A DNA stretch of 64,000 nt from Orbilia blumenaviensis (GCA_036872755.1 JAVHNS010000012.1:434001-498000); one strand, 5' to 3'. Positions 23,601-36,568 are shown, counted from the stretch's first letter. Numbers and translations: made by a program. The notes: generated from the sequence alone by a model not told the origin.

Positions 23601-26600
23601 TTCCCCCTTCCGCCTTCTCGCTGTTCATACTCCGAACGCAAAGGGCAATTGGACAAGTGATGAGTGAGACTTAAGGGATTTGCTGGCACCGCTCGCTGGG
23701 GGGGATTGTTCCTGTTCCCCTTAGGCTTGAACTATTCCGTAAGTCCTTGAGGGTTTTCGAAACTATGGAAGTGGGTATTTTACCCCCTTCTCTCTTCCCT
23801 TTCGAATCCGTAAGATGCAAGCTTGTTGTCTCAATTGCTTAATGTTCCAAAATGATGTCTTAAAGGGTCCAAAGTCGGAAAAACAAAAGAAGCACAGATC
23901 ATCCCCTATTTTGTGATTCACTGTGAAGGGAACTGGCTGATATTGGGTACCGAGGTGCTCTTACACCTCCGTTACATCCCGTCCCGCCTGCTACCGTCCC
24001 TCGATGCTCAATTGGCGAACCTTGGGGTGTAATAATTCGACGATCTGATTGGAAGCCCAACGGCTATTCCTTGCGAGGATGTGGTTTCCAATGCCTTGAA
24101 TGTTCTGCATGGGATTGTTCGTTTTTGTACACAGTTTCGCTCCTGCTGCAGCGAATAACGCCCTCAGGTGCAGAGGCTTACATCAAGCCGTTTTTTCAAG
24201 TAGAATTGTTTTTTTTTGTTCAGACGGAAGGGCAAATGAGATGCGAAAGCGCGATCGCAGGAAAAACTTTTTTACTCTCTGGCGGGCGTAACGCCTCGCA
24301 GCCTCATTTGATGAGCGACAATGCGTATGTACTATGTATGTAACTGCAGTCGGATATGTTGGCTGAGGTGGTTCAATGAGTAACGAGCGAACCGTTTGAG
24401 TGGTTTTTTCCGCTCCTTTGCCCTTTGAACCCTCGATGTTAATTTCGTACAGCCCATTCGGAATATTTCTGAGTTTTGGATAAGAATAGAAAACAGTATT
24501 ACGACGAGGGTCTTTGACTTTTTGGCTTTTTTCGGAGGGAAAATGCTCATGCTTGTTTTGGAGGGGAGCAAATCGGATTCGAGACCAGCCTTCGCGGGGT
24601 CCATGGATTGATGCTGGGGATGCAATGGACCCGGCATCAGTCAGGCAAGCAAGCAAGCGGGCAAGCAAAGCAGACAAGCACCTGCCAGCCGACAGCAGGA
24701 TGTATGCGTTGTTTTTGCTTGAGTCGTCGTTCACTTTGTTCGGTCAAGGCAATTGCTACTGTAGGTTCTGTTACGTTTTGAGGCTAAGATGGTCTTGTAC
24801 CTTGGAACTTAGTATGTAATGCCAATATAATTGAAGTACCCCAGGTTCGTGTCTACCGCTGCCCTCTTTCTCACTTTTTTTTTTTTTTTTTTACTAATTC
24901 ACGCAATTGTCAAGTGATGTCGCATCAATCCTCTGCATTCAACATGGTTTTAGGTATTTGTATGAAGAAACTGGCAATTGGTACCAGCGGGTCGCTGGAC
25001 ATGGAACTTGATATTCACTTCCATTGGAACTAGTATGTAATATCTATCCTTGGCTGTGTAGCTCAATTGCTTTGTATGTATGCATCCTTCCTTGGTATAG
25101 CCAAAGCTATGGTATACATAAGTACAGATTTGGCTTTCTTTCTTCCATTTTCTACCAAGAAGCCGAATTTTGATATCGATCGCCTCCCGTCACCAGATCT
25201 TCTAATCCCAGGAAGTGCTTAAGCCAGGAGGAATTCGTTCAACTAGTACAGTCTTCAATGAACGGAAGTGGCGTAATTGATCAGGAGAACATGCTCATCA
25301 TCTTCAGGGCCTCGATTGGAAACCCCACCACCTAGTGTTTTAAGGTTTCTATATGAGGGAAGGCTTTAAAGTGAAAAAGTACTATGTATGTCATTGCCTA
25401 GCTTTAAGCTTCCGCAGAGCTCAACAGCTAGATTCCTGGACCCGTAACATAACGTAACGTAGGCTTGCTTTGTTTCCCACGAAAATAGCAGTATCAACAG
25501 TGTATCGTATCATTCTCAAGCTTTAAAATTTGCAAAAGCTCTTTAACTTCCGTTCCTGCGCTGGCCGGCCCTTCACTAACCAAACCCCTGGTACCTAAAA
25601 TACCATTCCACTCCGGTCCGAATTGCTCGGAAGGAAATTTTTTTCATGCCGGGAAAGGCTTACAGGTACTATATCGGGTTTGGAGAACTGGTTAGTTCGG
25701 GATAGCTACATAAAAGTAAACATAACAGCCTTCTTTTTTTTCTGCTCCCCCTTCCTAGCCTTGCCGTTCAATGGGTATATGCGGACATGGTAGCACGCTA
25801 TACATGGACTAACGTATGTACGGACGGTATCTTGCTTTGTCGGTCTGCAACGTGGTACCAAGCCTATGATGCCAGCATTCCAGACACCAAAATACAAGCT
25901 ATGAAATTTCTTTCCCTTAAACCTTTTCCCCCCAATGGTACTCCTAAGCTACGAGTATCTTCGGGATGTTTTCGCGTAGTTTGAGGTCTTTTGATGGCTT
26001 ATATTCGGCAGGCTAACTAGGCTTCTGATACCGAACGGCTAGACATATTTCGGGGCAAAATTACGGCAAATATTATACAGCTTCTTCAATTTTTTTGGCC
26101 CATTTTATGCCAACGCATAAGCTTAAGATAAGGAACGGAGTAAAAACGCTATACTATATGACCCCTAGCGGGCTGCGCATCAGATCTTGATCTTCCGTCG
26201 GGAAAATATTGGTTTTCTTTTTTTTTTTTTTGTCATCGAGTATCTTTAAACGTATTGGTCGGATATGCCCTCAATGTTTTACATGATGTAAATCAATCTA
26301 TTGACCTCGAACGGTTCGGTTAAAAATCTGATACAAAGCTTTAACCTTAGTAGCGTTTTACACGTCTACAACTGACCAGGTTTTTTCTCTCTCTTTCTCA
26401 CTAAAAGCCCGTACGAAGGAAAGGGAAATGACCGCGGACGGAACCATGCCGAACCCGAGCGAGGAACGAAAGCGACGGAGGCAAATCGATATGGCAGTTG
26501 GCGAAATATCATAGGTGATACATCCATCCATCCAACTACCTTACGTTTTGACAATGAAAATACGTTGGGGGCGGGGCGCCGACGATCGGCTTCGCCTTTT

Positions 26601-26915
26601 TAGCTATTTCGAAGTATCGATGATCTGTTTGTTAAGAGGGGTGTGTGTGTGCAGACGCCGGCTCACGGAATGTGAAAGGGTGTGAAGGTGGGGACCCTGC
26701 TTTTTCCTTGGTGTGTGCGTGTCTGATTTCAAGATCGACAGTTTGGATGGGGGGTTTGTAGAAGGCGAAAGGGCTGGGAATGGTGTTTTGGATATTTTAC
26801 GATCTTTTACTAGCTAATTACTTCCAATTACTTCTAGATACTCTCTACTCTTGGTATGGGGACATCGTGAACAGATTAGTGGATGTGAAGAATTTTACTT
26901 TAAAAAATTTTTCAA

Positions 26916-26951
<36 letters not shown>

Positions 26952-29496
26952 CATATCTGACGTTTTAAATCAAGGCGAGTATAAAACCGATTCTATATAT
27001 GATACCCGGTTATAGTATCACCAACGTCATAGCGCAGGGTTTATCCATACGGTTTTTGGTTCCTTGGTTCCTGTTTAGTTCCTTGAAATTCATGAAACAA
27101 AAAGCTTCGAAATGTATAGACACAGAGAGAAAAGGTTTTCAATGATCACATTCCCCGGCTTATGTTCCCGGGGGAGGGAAAAAATAAAAAAATAAAAAAA
27201 TTAAGCCCACAAAAATCTTTCTCTCCTTCCACTCCCCGGCAAATGCCAACTTGTGGGGATTGAGGAATCCAACAAAACGGGATTATGAAGCAAGCCAAGT
27301 TAGAATAAGAGTCGTCGACGCTAGCGTCAAGAACGTTTATACTTTTTTTTTTGACGTCGGCTATTTGGCAAGGGCTCATCCAGAACCTTGAAAAAAATGT
27401 CTAACTGCGGGCGGTGTTAGAGATTTGGGAGCAATGACATCGATCGACGAGACGCGGGCCACTGCACTAGTGGAAAACAGAGACATTTGTATCGTTCTGT
27501 TCCTCTTTGAAATGTCAATATACCTGCGGAACTATCCATTTGAGAGGGAACAGACATGGATTGTTCGAGACTCTGGATTCGATATCAATGGGGGGGCTTT
27601 AGAGTTTCTCGGTAGGATTATTGCCTATTGACTTCAAGCCTTTTTCGTCTATGCGTTTTTTTAATTTTTTTAATTTAATTAAGTGGTGGGGGTGGTGGAC
27701 TGAGCTGAGTCTAGCTATTTGCCGTCAGATGTCTGATAATATGCGAAATGCAATATCAATAGGATTATCGCGATCGGATTTTAGATTTTTTGTTCCCTTC
27801 CACAGCCTTTTCTTCGATCTTTGATTTAATTTCACACTTGCTAGTCACTAATAGTATTTTCTTGAGTAGGTGGTTGCTTGATGTATTGGCTGCATGCACA
27901 TATGCACGTATGCATTTGGAACCGGTCGTGTGCGCCTTCCTCGTGGATGCCTGAAGCCTTACATACCCATTCGAGGTATTCCGACGGACGATGCAATTTC
28001 CATATATGCCCGTCGTCGCAGTCGGTTCAGAAAACAGAAAAGAAACCGAGAAACGAGAAAAATTGTATAGATCCGAGCGAACGGAACCCCATCAGCCGTG
28101 GATGTAAGTACATACATACAATGTCCATGGTGGGTGGATAATAATAAAAGTTCCTATGACCCGGAAAATACATACACGGGGATGCCGACGGAATTTGAAT
28201 GAAGCTGAAGAAATATATATCTCCAAATGCAGTTTACTGATTGCTTGCCCCCCGAGATGGGCCAATCATCAAACCGCGTGGATCCGCTGGATATTGGGCT
28301 CCGGCTTCTCTGGTTGGTTGTCAAACGCCCGTGGCTTCCACGATGCTGCAAACATGACATGACATTTACAAGACTCCCATTTCTAACAACCGCCCCAACT
28401 AACCCTTCTTCTTCTTTTCGGCTTTCTCATCGGGGTTAATGACTAGAATCGCATTGAAGTGAAAGGAAAAAAATAATAATGCAAAGACAAAAGAAGAATA
28501 AAGTAGCGAGGAATAGGAAAAGCCAACAAAAAAGAAAGATTAAAATTTCCGACGGCGTTTCCCTAACTAACGTGCTCGGATCAGATCAGATCAGATCGAT
28601 GCGGGACGGGCTGAAATCTCAGACATTCTCATCAAAGCGCAGAGACATCATTGGCGAACACAATCACAAAGGGCTTGAGACAATCATATTATCAGGCCAT
28701 ATTAATGTTTTGTTGCAGAATAATTTGTGATCAAGAACGCGTCGGTCGAGTCGAGAACTTCGAACTTAACCTGACTTCAAATCTTTGACTCCATCTTTCC
28801 AACAGGCCCGCAGCCCGTATCGGGGTTAGTCCATCGTCCTCGGATCTCATCTTCCATTTTTCTCGCTTTTTTTGGGGGGCTTTCTAGCTGCCTTGTTCCC
28901 TGTTCCACGCACGTAACTTACATAGCTTAGCCGCTAGTTAGTACATATCGATTCGCGGCAGGGGACGAGAGGCTTATCACTAGTCCTGTTAGATCCCATC
29001 TATCTAACAAGTTGGAAAGATCCATTCGGGTCGTGATAGTGCATACACACGGTAGTGTCGCATCGTTAATATCACATCTTAATGGGCGTTTCGAGCTAAT
29101 TGAACGGGATGCTAGCACCTGTTGGAACCCCCACTCGCACACCCGTCGAGTCGACAGGATCTATCAGTACACACTTTCCAATAACCCCCCAAATTTGATT
29201 CTTTAGTGTGTATGTCTGGAAGTTATCGTTTGCATCCTGGCCTTGTATGTGCATCTTCCGTTCATGCATGAGAAGTTCAAAGGACCAACCCCAATCACCG
29301 CCGAACATCCTCAATTGCCATAGACCCAGGTCGGTTCGTTAGCCGGCTAATCAATAATTCCCTCAAAAAAAATACCCATCCAAGCCAGCCAAACACCAAC
29401 AGACCTGGTCGTAGGTCGAGGGTTGTATGCCACCACGTCCCGAAGAAGTGGCTCCTGACGTTCGTCACTGCGCTAGAAATCATCCCGAGGATTGCT
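20618..29496. other. 8.9-kb gene-free stretch downstream of the ECL1-family gene
   Basis: No supportable gene on either strand. Short frames are interrupted, lack motifs and cannot be joined by good splice signals. Features seen are homopolymer runs (T-run near 24876, T32 at 26920), an (AAGC)-type cluster near 24649, and a GATCA repeat near 28580. The right end should hold the PAP2 gene promoter. Confidence 0.6.
26920..26951. repeat. 32-base T homopolymer
   Basis: The longest homopolymer noticed in the window, on the plus strand in the gene-free stretch. Length in the assembly may be inexact. Confidence 0.9.
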
Positions 29497-31308
29497 ATGA
29501 AAAGATCCTTCAAAAAGCAAACCAGCCTTTCGAAAATAGCAAATGTGATGGAGCAAGAAGCTAGTGTGGGGAACCAGCCGACCAGGCCGACATCAGGCTC
29601 ATTGCCAATTACGAGGCGACCCTTCTCCATGCTCTGTTGCCTACCCCCACCCGTCCACGTCTGTATCCGCAGCTTTGGTCTCGACTGCTTTGTTCTTCTG
29701 TGGATCGGTTTGATAGCCTTCTCCATCGATAAGTGGGTGCCGGATGTGGGTGGAAAGCAAAGGTACTTTCGGATACATGTGCCTTATACTGGTTCCAACA
29801 TTACGAATCCCACGTCTCCTGCTGCCGCCGTCCTTTCCACTTCTGCTTCTTCTGCGTCTTCTCCTCTTTATGTCGGCGCGAACGAGCTTGGTTACCCTGC
29901 TCGCCGACAAATCGTTTCATTTTGGCTCAGCGCCGGCTTGGAGGTTGGGATTCCGGCCGCTGTAGTCGGACTATTGCATCTGATATGCAACAATGGGAGT
30001 ATGAGAGAATGGGCACGGGCCATGTTGGGGGTCGTCAATACTCTATTGATCTGGTACGTCCATACGTCTACGAGCAAAATATTTTATTCTAATGAGGGAA
30101 GGATCAGCTGGGATCTAGGGTTTAGTATCGATAATGCTATTTCCTAGATGCTCAGGCTGGAATCATATCAGAGGGATAAATTGATCTTTCGCTCTTTTTT
30201 TTTTTTTGTTTTGTTGGGAGACCACGAGACTGTTTTACTGATATCATTTTTTCTTGTCAAGCTGTTTTATCCAGGTTATCCTGAAGAGCTTCATAGGAGG
30301 CTTTCGCCCGGGCTTTTTGGAGCTATGCCATCCTCGACCTGGGGTACAGCAACATCGTGGAGCGGGATACGATGGGACATACTTCAAATCAGACATATGC
30401 ACCGGCGATCATAACAGAATCGCCTGGGGGTAATAACATAATTCTTCCGAGACGAGTACCCTTTTTTGCCTGCTTTCGCATAAAATTTTTTCTTTCGTTC
30501 TTTAATTGGCATACTGGTGACTGACTCGCGAATTGTGGTTGCAAATTTTTTTTCTTAGACTGGAAAGCTTCCCGAGCGGCCATGTTGCGACCTCGTTTGG
30601 AGCTGCAGTTTTCCTGTCGCTATATCTTAATGCAAGGCTTAAGATATTTGCCGACTACAGGGCCAACCCACTGTTAGTATTGCTATGCCTGTCTCCGCTG
30701 GTTTTAGCGGTGCTTATGGCTGGGATGATTTCTATTGATATGGTATGTACGGTTTTCTCCCTTCGTGTTTTTTTTCCTTAACCCCATGTCCAAAAAATGT
30801 GTGTGTTTCAGGAGCCGAAATGGGCTTCCCTCGTATACACAAGGCCAAAAGGTAGACCAAAGTTTGGGTTCTGGGACCGGGAAGACATCATGAATTAGGA
30901 AAAAAGAGACGAGATTCTGGGGTAAAACATTTCTTTTATTATTATTTTTTGTTTTGTTTTGTTTTTTGACTTTCGGAGGTTATGGAAGGATGGATATGAC
31001 TAATAATGTGCCTCATTTTCCTGGGGGAGGGAAAATTAACCCTGTAGTCACATCACTGGTACGATATCTTGGCTGGCGCAATTCTGGGCATTTTGGTCGC
31101 AATATTGTGTTACCGGAATACTTATGCGGCAGCGGTTGATTACAGATGGAATCATGTTCCGTTGGAGGCGTCGTCACGAGGAGGTAGGTGGGGTAGAGGA
31201 GAGGAGGGGGAGGAGGAGGGGCACGGATATGAGTATGATGTCGGTTATGGGTTTCCGAAGTTCCACAGGGATCAGAAACTGGTAGACCGGGTGCAGGAGG
31301 GGGTGTAG
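29497..31308 (+). CDS. PAP2-superfamily lipid phosphate phosphatase
   Basis: An integral membrane phosphatase of the phosphatidic acid phosphatase type 2 family, expected to dephosphorylate phosphatidate, diacylglycerol pyrophosphate or related lipids. Exons 29497-30053, 30262-30429, 30559-30742 and 31048-31308 join in phase to 389 residues. Motif 1 is KSFIGGFRP (K-x6-R-P, exon 2) and motif 2 is SFPSGHVATSF (exon 3). Motif 3 is completed by SHHWYDILAGAILG in exon 4, with H-x3-D, but the usual Arg six residues before that His is Ile. Several hydrophobic segments flank the motifs. Intron 1 uses an unusual CAAG acceptor, chosen because only it restores the conserved FIQVILKSFIGG stretch. The C-terminal tail is Gly/Glu-rich. 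The long first exon before residue 55 is less certain. Confidence 0.85.
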
Positions 31309-32448
31309 ACCATCTGGTCTGTTTGGACGTACCTGCGGCAGGATATCGGTTGGTACTCTTTTTTTTTCTCTTGTATGTCTTTTTGGTTCTTGGTTTTTGC
31401 AAGTCCGCGCATGCGAAGTATCTTAACTGGGATACTCGACAGTACCTTAACTTTTTGCTTTGGGTTTTTGGATATCAAGTGGAAGAAGTGTCACGAGAGT
31501 CTGAATAACAATATGGACTCTCTGTTGAATGGCTTTTTCTTCCGGGATATCTGCAAGCGTATGGTCATGCTCTATAGTTTGAGCCCCTTCCTTTCTTTAT
31601 GTCAAATGGATGAGGACGAGTCCATCAACTGGACGAGGCTTTCGAAATTGAGAGTGAACTACAAATTATCTCATAGCATCATGATACTGTATCACAGTCC
31701 ACGGGCTGCTTCTGTGCATATGCATGCACTTTCCCGTGCCTGCTAGAGCCTCATTTATATATCATAGGATTGATTAATCGGTAAACAAACCCAGCCGTTT
31801 CTAGGAGATTCCTCGAGTTCCCATGATCTAGTACATCTCATCCATCTAGAGAGAGAGAGAGAGTATATAAATATATAAACCGTGACGTAAAGTATTACAA
31901 ACAGTCCGTCGCATAGTCACATATAGTTTTGTAATACCAAGGCTCTCTCCCCCCCAAAAAAGAAGAGAGGAGACGGTATTACCACCTGCAAGAAGCCCCC
32001 TGACCACCTGAGCTCCTTTAAATCCTGTATGCATGTAATGTATAACTATAGCGCGGGGAAGGAAGATGGTAATTCAAAATGATGTTTGGTTGGTTTGAGT
32101 TGGTGGTATGTTCAGCCCTACAAGGTGGGACATGGTGTTGAGCTGCACAACATCCAACATGATGAAAAAGGACCCGACCATCCCAGCCAATAACGTTGCT
32201 TGCCCTCGAACCTCATCCACCCCTCCAATTCCAACGTCATTCGCGTTTACTAAATCCTGTGTGTACCAGTTCGACTTCCAACATACAAAGTTAGATATTA
32301 CTAAAGCAAAAGTACCAGCTGACGGACAAAAAAAAAAAAACTATCTCCACCTTTTTTTTTTTTTTTTTGTTTACCCCTCACACTAACTTTACCAAAATAA
32401 CTTAGCCTTCCCGTCTGCCGCCGTTGAGAGCGGGGGAAGGAGAGAGAG
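31309..32448 (+). other. Intergenic between PAP2 and PITH genes
   Basis: Holds a short GA microsatellite near 31849 and T/A runs near 32330-32370. No gene seen. Confidence 0.5.
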
Positions 32449-33326
32449 ATGTCACACTGTCACCACGAACACACGCACGGCAGCGGCGGCGGGGCCGACG
32501 ATGGTCACGACCACCACGATCACGCGGGCCACACCCACGACGACGACGTGACACCCGCCATCCAATCATCGCTTTACAATAGCATAGACTTCGATGCTGT
32601 CTCAACTCTCAACGAATCGGAACCTGAGGCCGGGAAACGGGTGCTGAGGAAAACCTGGGATGAGAGGTTGAATACCACGCCGGAGTTGGAGAGTGATAGT
32701 GATCAGGAGTTGATTATGTTTATTCCGTATGCTCTATTCCCCCCCCCCTGACTATAGCTATAGCTAGCGGTAGAGGATAAAGGATACAAAGTAAAAGAAA
32801 AGAAAAGAAAGAAGAAGAGAGAGAGAGAGAGAGACAGGAGGGAGGTTATTCTATTGGGTATCAGTACTAACATACCATTTTTTACTATACCTCCAGTTTC
32901 GCAGGAATAGTTAAGCTCCACTCCCTTACAATCTACTCCCCCCCGGACACAACCTCCCCTCGAACCCTCAAAATCTTCATAAACCGCACCGACGTCGACT
33001 TCTCAAACGCCTCATCAGTAACACCGACCCAAACCCTCGAAATCCCACTAGTCCCTCCCTCAGCTCGTCCAGAGGTCACAGAGATCCCGCTAAAAAGAGC
33101 GTTATTTAACAATGTTAGGAGTCTGACGTTGTTCTTCGAGGAGAATCATAGTTATGGAGACGAGGATGTTACGAAGATTTGGTATTTGGGGTTTAGGGGG
33201 GATTTTATGAAGGTTGGACGCGAGCCGGTTATTACGCTTTATGAGGCCGCGGCGAATCCGAGGGATCATGTTAATTTGGTGCCTGGGGAGAAGCATGTTG
33301 CTGGCGGTTCGAGGTTTGGAGCGTAG
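32449..33326 (+). CDS. PITHD1: PITH-domain protein (PITHD1-like)
   Basis: Two exons, 32449-32726 and 32897-33326, give 235 residues. The N-terminus is His/Asp-rich (MSHCHHEHTHG, then GHDHHDHAGHTHDDD), a feature of fungal PITHD1-like proteins that could bind metal. The PITH domain (proteasome-interacting thioredoxin C-terminal domain, formerly DUF1000) follows. It shows AGIVKLHSLTIYSPP after the splice, LKIFINRTDVDF, RSLTLFFEEN, and the end motif TKIWYLGFRGDF. No thioredoxin domain precedes it, as in PITHD1 rather than TXNL1. Family members associate with the proteasome; the exact role here is unknown. Converges with VPS29 downstream. Confidence 0.9.
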
Positions 33327-33748
33327 GAGGTGTAGATGTATGACCTTTGAAGGGTACTAGGTATTATTATTATATACACGGGGTAAACTGAGGCACTAGG
33401 ATTCTCTTTCCAGGGGAAATACTGTATATGGCCTGGTGGAATGACGACGACTATTGCTATCTCGGCGGTAGTCTTGTGGCGGGTGGCTAATCGATTGGTT
33501 TATACGGCGTTTGGGACATATGTATCTTATTTTGTATTGCAAAAAAATACCACTAATCACGGGTGCCTGATACGATATAACTCAAATGTAGTCTCGGTCC
33601 CAGCCTCAGATGTGTGTATCGGATGTGTGTTCAAATATATTATTTCACGATTCCAGCTATGCAAATCGAGCGCACAAAACCGTTGCCGTTATCATAATAG
33701 AAGTCAATAAAATGCAAGGCGATTATCGGTACCAAAGATGCCCTTGGT
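33327..33748. other. Convergent intergenic, PITH gene and VPS29
   Basis: Contains the two 3' ends; no gene or clear terminator structure seen. Confidence 0.5.
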
Positions 33749-34725
33749 TTACGCAGGCGCCGGTGTGGGCGCCGCCGGCTCTGTCTTCCTAAAGTTAACC
33801 TTCTCCACCGCGACACTTTCGTTTCCATTCTCGTCCTTCTTGAGTTGGTAGACGTAGAGCACCAAATTGTTTCCTTGGACCTAAAATTCCGTTAGTATTT
33901 CAGTGCTTCTATTCTATGTAGGGCATTACTAAGGGAGGGGGGTCATACGTCCATCAGCACGAAGCTAGGGACAACCTCCTCATCAGTGCCCCACCACCCA
34001 CTACTCATAGCCCCGGTGGCACTTCCCGGATTGACAAAAAACTTCCCTTCCATCTCATACGCCTCAAACCTATGCGTACCCCCCCAAATCAAAACATCCA
34101 CATCCATCTGTCTCGCCGCAATCAACAGCGAATCCGAATCCCCGGGAGGAATAATAGTATGACCGTGCGTAAACCCAATTCTGAACTGCCCATGCTTCAC
34201 AACCTTCGAAAGCGGAAGAGTCGACGACTCATCAAAGTCACCTTTTACAATTTGTAAATCCGGAGCGGTGGATCGGAGGAAATCGTAGGTCTCACGGTCG
34301 GTAAGGTTTCCCAGACAGAGGATCTGTCCGATTTTTCCTGGGGCGAGGAGTTTTTTGAACTATATTTTTTGAAAAAAAGAAGGCAGATTTTTGGGGTTAG
34401 GCCTGGGAGAACCGGGTGAGGGGTTTCCCTCCAGGTGTGCCGGTTCGATGGTTAGTTCTGGTGACTTTTTTTTTGGTCTTTGGAAGGGAGGAGGATAGCT
34501 GTGGGTGTGTGAAATAGGGGTATGGGTGAGGGGCTACGAAGGTTCGGTGGAGGGAGGGAGGGAGGGGTATATAGATACCTTCGCTGGTATCTCCTATCAA
34601 AAGCCTCGATATATTAGCGTCCGCGCAATCAGGCTTGGGAAGTAACCGGAAATAGGGTGATAGCTTACAGCAGCTCTGTCTGGGATGAACAGATCGCCGA
34701 GGGCGAGGACCAGCCTTGACGACAT
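33749..34725 (-). CDS. VPS29: Retromer subunit Vps29
   Basis: Vps29 is the metallophosphoesterase-fold scaffold of the retromer complex, which recycles receptors from endosomes. Exons on the minus strand are 34725-34669, 34593-34579 (15 nt), 34359-33949 and 33880-33749, giving 204 residues with all phases zero. Sequence shows LALGDLFIPDR, FKKLLAPGKIGQILCLGNL, LQIVKGDFDE, RIGFTHGHTIIPPGD, WGGTHRFEAYE and FVNPGSATGA, matching fungal Vps29 throughout. The 15-nt microexon encodes EIPAK, the conserved link between the first strand and FKKLL. Metal-site positions are altered: GDxF replaces GDxH and GGTH replaces GHTH, in line with Vps29 being a scaffold rather than an enzyme. The short Pro/Ala-rich tail is extra. 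Confidence 0.95.
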
Positions 34726-35274
34726 CTTCGAAGAGAAAAGAAGCCGGGTATAGATGGCTTTGTTGGAGATGGTAATTGGTTGAGCGGTGAGGGGTGGTTG
34801 AATTGATGAGGTGGGAGGTTAAGAGATGGAAGTCGTCGCAATGCAAGTCGCGCAAGCTCGGTGACGTTGGTTACGTTTCGGGGAGCTTCAAAATAACACG
34901 CCCCAACGCAGGAACCAATATCGCATAGTACACGGGCAGATAAGCCCGATGAAAGGATATATTAGGAATTTGAACATAAATGATTTTAAGGAACTGATAT
35001 TAAGGCCTATATACTTTAATGATGGTAAATGGTGTAGCTAAAGATACAATGCCCAATCGTCACTATGCAGGTATTTAAATTTAAAGCTACGTAACTGCGC
35101 TTGACATTCTATACTCTGGTCGATGCAGGCCTTGAATGCGACGTCTAACTGTACACAATTTAACGGTCTTTAGAAATGGCTATATATCTACTAGAAAACC
35201 GATTGCGCTCTCCTAAATTTTGGTAACCAATGGCCCCAGTTTATATTTATATTCTCAGTTGTGGTCAACAGCGT

Positions 35275-35484
35275 CTAGGACCGAGACTATATTCTCAGCT
35301 AGCTTCGGGTGTGCTATCTTGTTTCAATATTCATTTGTCACCAGCCTTCGATAGTCTCGAGTACACTCCGCTGCTAGCATGTTATTCAAATATTTTTGTA
35401 ATTTTAATGCATGCTATATAACAGCATACCATTTGTTTCAAAATTCAGGTAACTCATATGCATTAGGGACAGTCTCGGTCCTAG
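35275..35484. repeat. 14-bp inverted repeat spanning 210 bp
   Basis: CTAGGACCGAGACT at 35275-35288 is present as its exact reverse complement at 35471-35484. A 14-base word overlapping it, GGACCGAGACTATA, occurs at 35278 and again at 53005. The 210-bp size and inverted ends resemble a short non-autonomous element, but no target-site duplication was recognised. Confidence 0.45.
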
Positions 35485-35874
35485 GCATCGCCAGTCGGCC
35501 ATGAGTATTCTGAGGGACAAGATAGATATGATTAAGCGAGAAATGTCGGAGTATAAGAGGGTGAAATTCACCCACCTAAGTCTAAATCTAAAACGGCCAC
35601 AGTAGACATAATTAGATCTCTCTCTATATAGAAGCTGGTCTAGAAACCAGCCAGACGTGTACCATAGGACTTCAATTGCCAGCAAATAGCAGCTTACCCA
35701 CCAGAATGCCGCCCTAGGCAGAATACTATGGACATTCTGGGTAAAATATCAGGCCTGTTTGTGTGGATATGGTAACCGGTGTTTTGATCGGTGGGCCAGG
35801 GCCGCTAACGCGGGAGCTGCACTTAAAAGGGTGAGCTTCGCCTTTCTATATAGCTATGATCTCGTGAGGCTGGT

Positions 35875-36508
35875 TTACGGGACCATATAGCTATATATAT
35901 GCGTAATATTGTTTAGGGTCTGGCACCGGGTCCAATGCCGTATTATGTTCCCCCATTTGCGATTGACCATATTCACCCCGAACGTTGCGACCCCTGTGGC
36001 CTGTACAGCTGTTTGAATACTGGAGCTTTCTAGCATTTTTCGACCTAGACTGTGGTTTTTTAATATGCTAAGAGGTACCATACTACATACTTTAAATATA
36101 TATATAATTTCATATAGAATCAACTCGCTGATTGGTGTTCTTGAGCTCGAAGCCCGTCTAGCTAGGCCTTCACTTTGAAGTTTAGCCTGGCGAGTAGTAT
36201 TAAATGAATAGGTGGATATTAAAGCTTTACGACGATACACTCAACGGCCAGGCATTGGGACCCTCGTGATCGATATTAATCGATCATAAAATATTAGAAC
36301 GCCGACTGGTAAAACCAATGTTGAAAATAGACAAAAAAATAAATATCACAGTAGTAGCAGCTATGAGAATCCAGCCACTTCCCTTGCAATTGGCTATACT
36401 ATCGACATCATACTTTCGGAATATATATTGATATTGGGTAAACTCCAGATCTGATGACAGTTCAGTCAATTTGCGCAATGCCTGATTTGAATTCAGGCCT
36501 GGATTCAA
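35875..36508 (-). pseudogene. Possible gene relic, two adjacent minus-strand frames
   Basis: Two neighbouring frames, 36508-36284 (74 residues, ending in a hydrophobic segment WILIAATTVIFIFLSIF) and 36240-35875 (121 residues, containing YSFNTTRQAKLQ and SRTPISELILYEI), read more protein-like than surrounding sequence but do not join without stops. They may be pieces of one decayed lineage-specific gene or mobile element. Family not recognised. Confidence 0.22.
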
Positions 36509-36516
36509 AATAGCGT

Positions 36517-36568
36517 GAACGAACGAACGAACGAACGAACGAACGAACGAACGAACGAACGAACGAAC
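36517..36568. repeat. (GAAC)13 microsatellite
   Basis: Thirteen perfect tandem copies of GAAC, immediately 5' (in minus orientation) of the relic frame. Confidence 0.97.

Noticed and set aside
29295..29910. Minus-strand frames of 143 and 89 residues
   Set aside because: The longer overlaps the PAP2 first exon, whose frame joins correctly to conserved motifs; no motif in the antisense frames.
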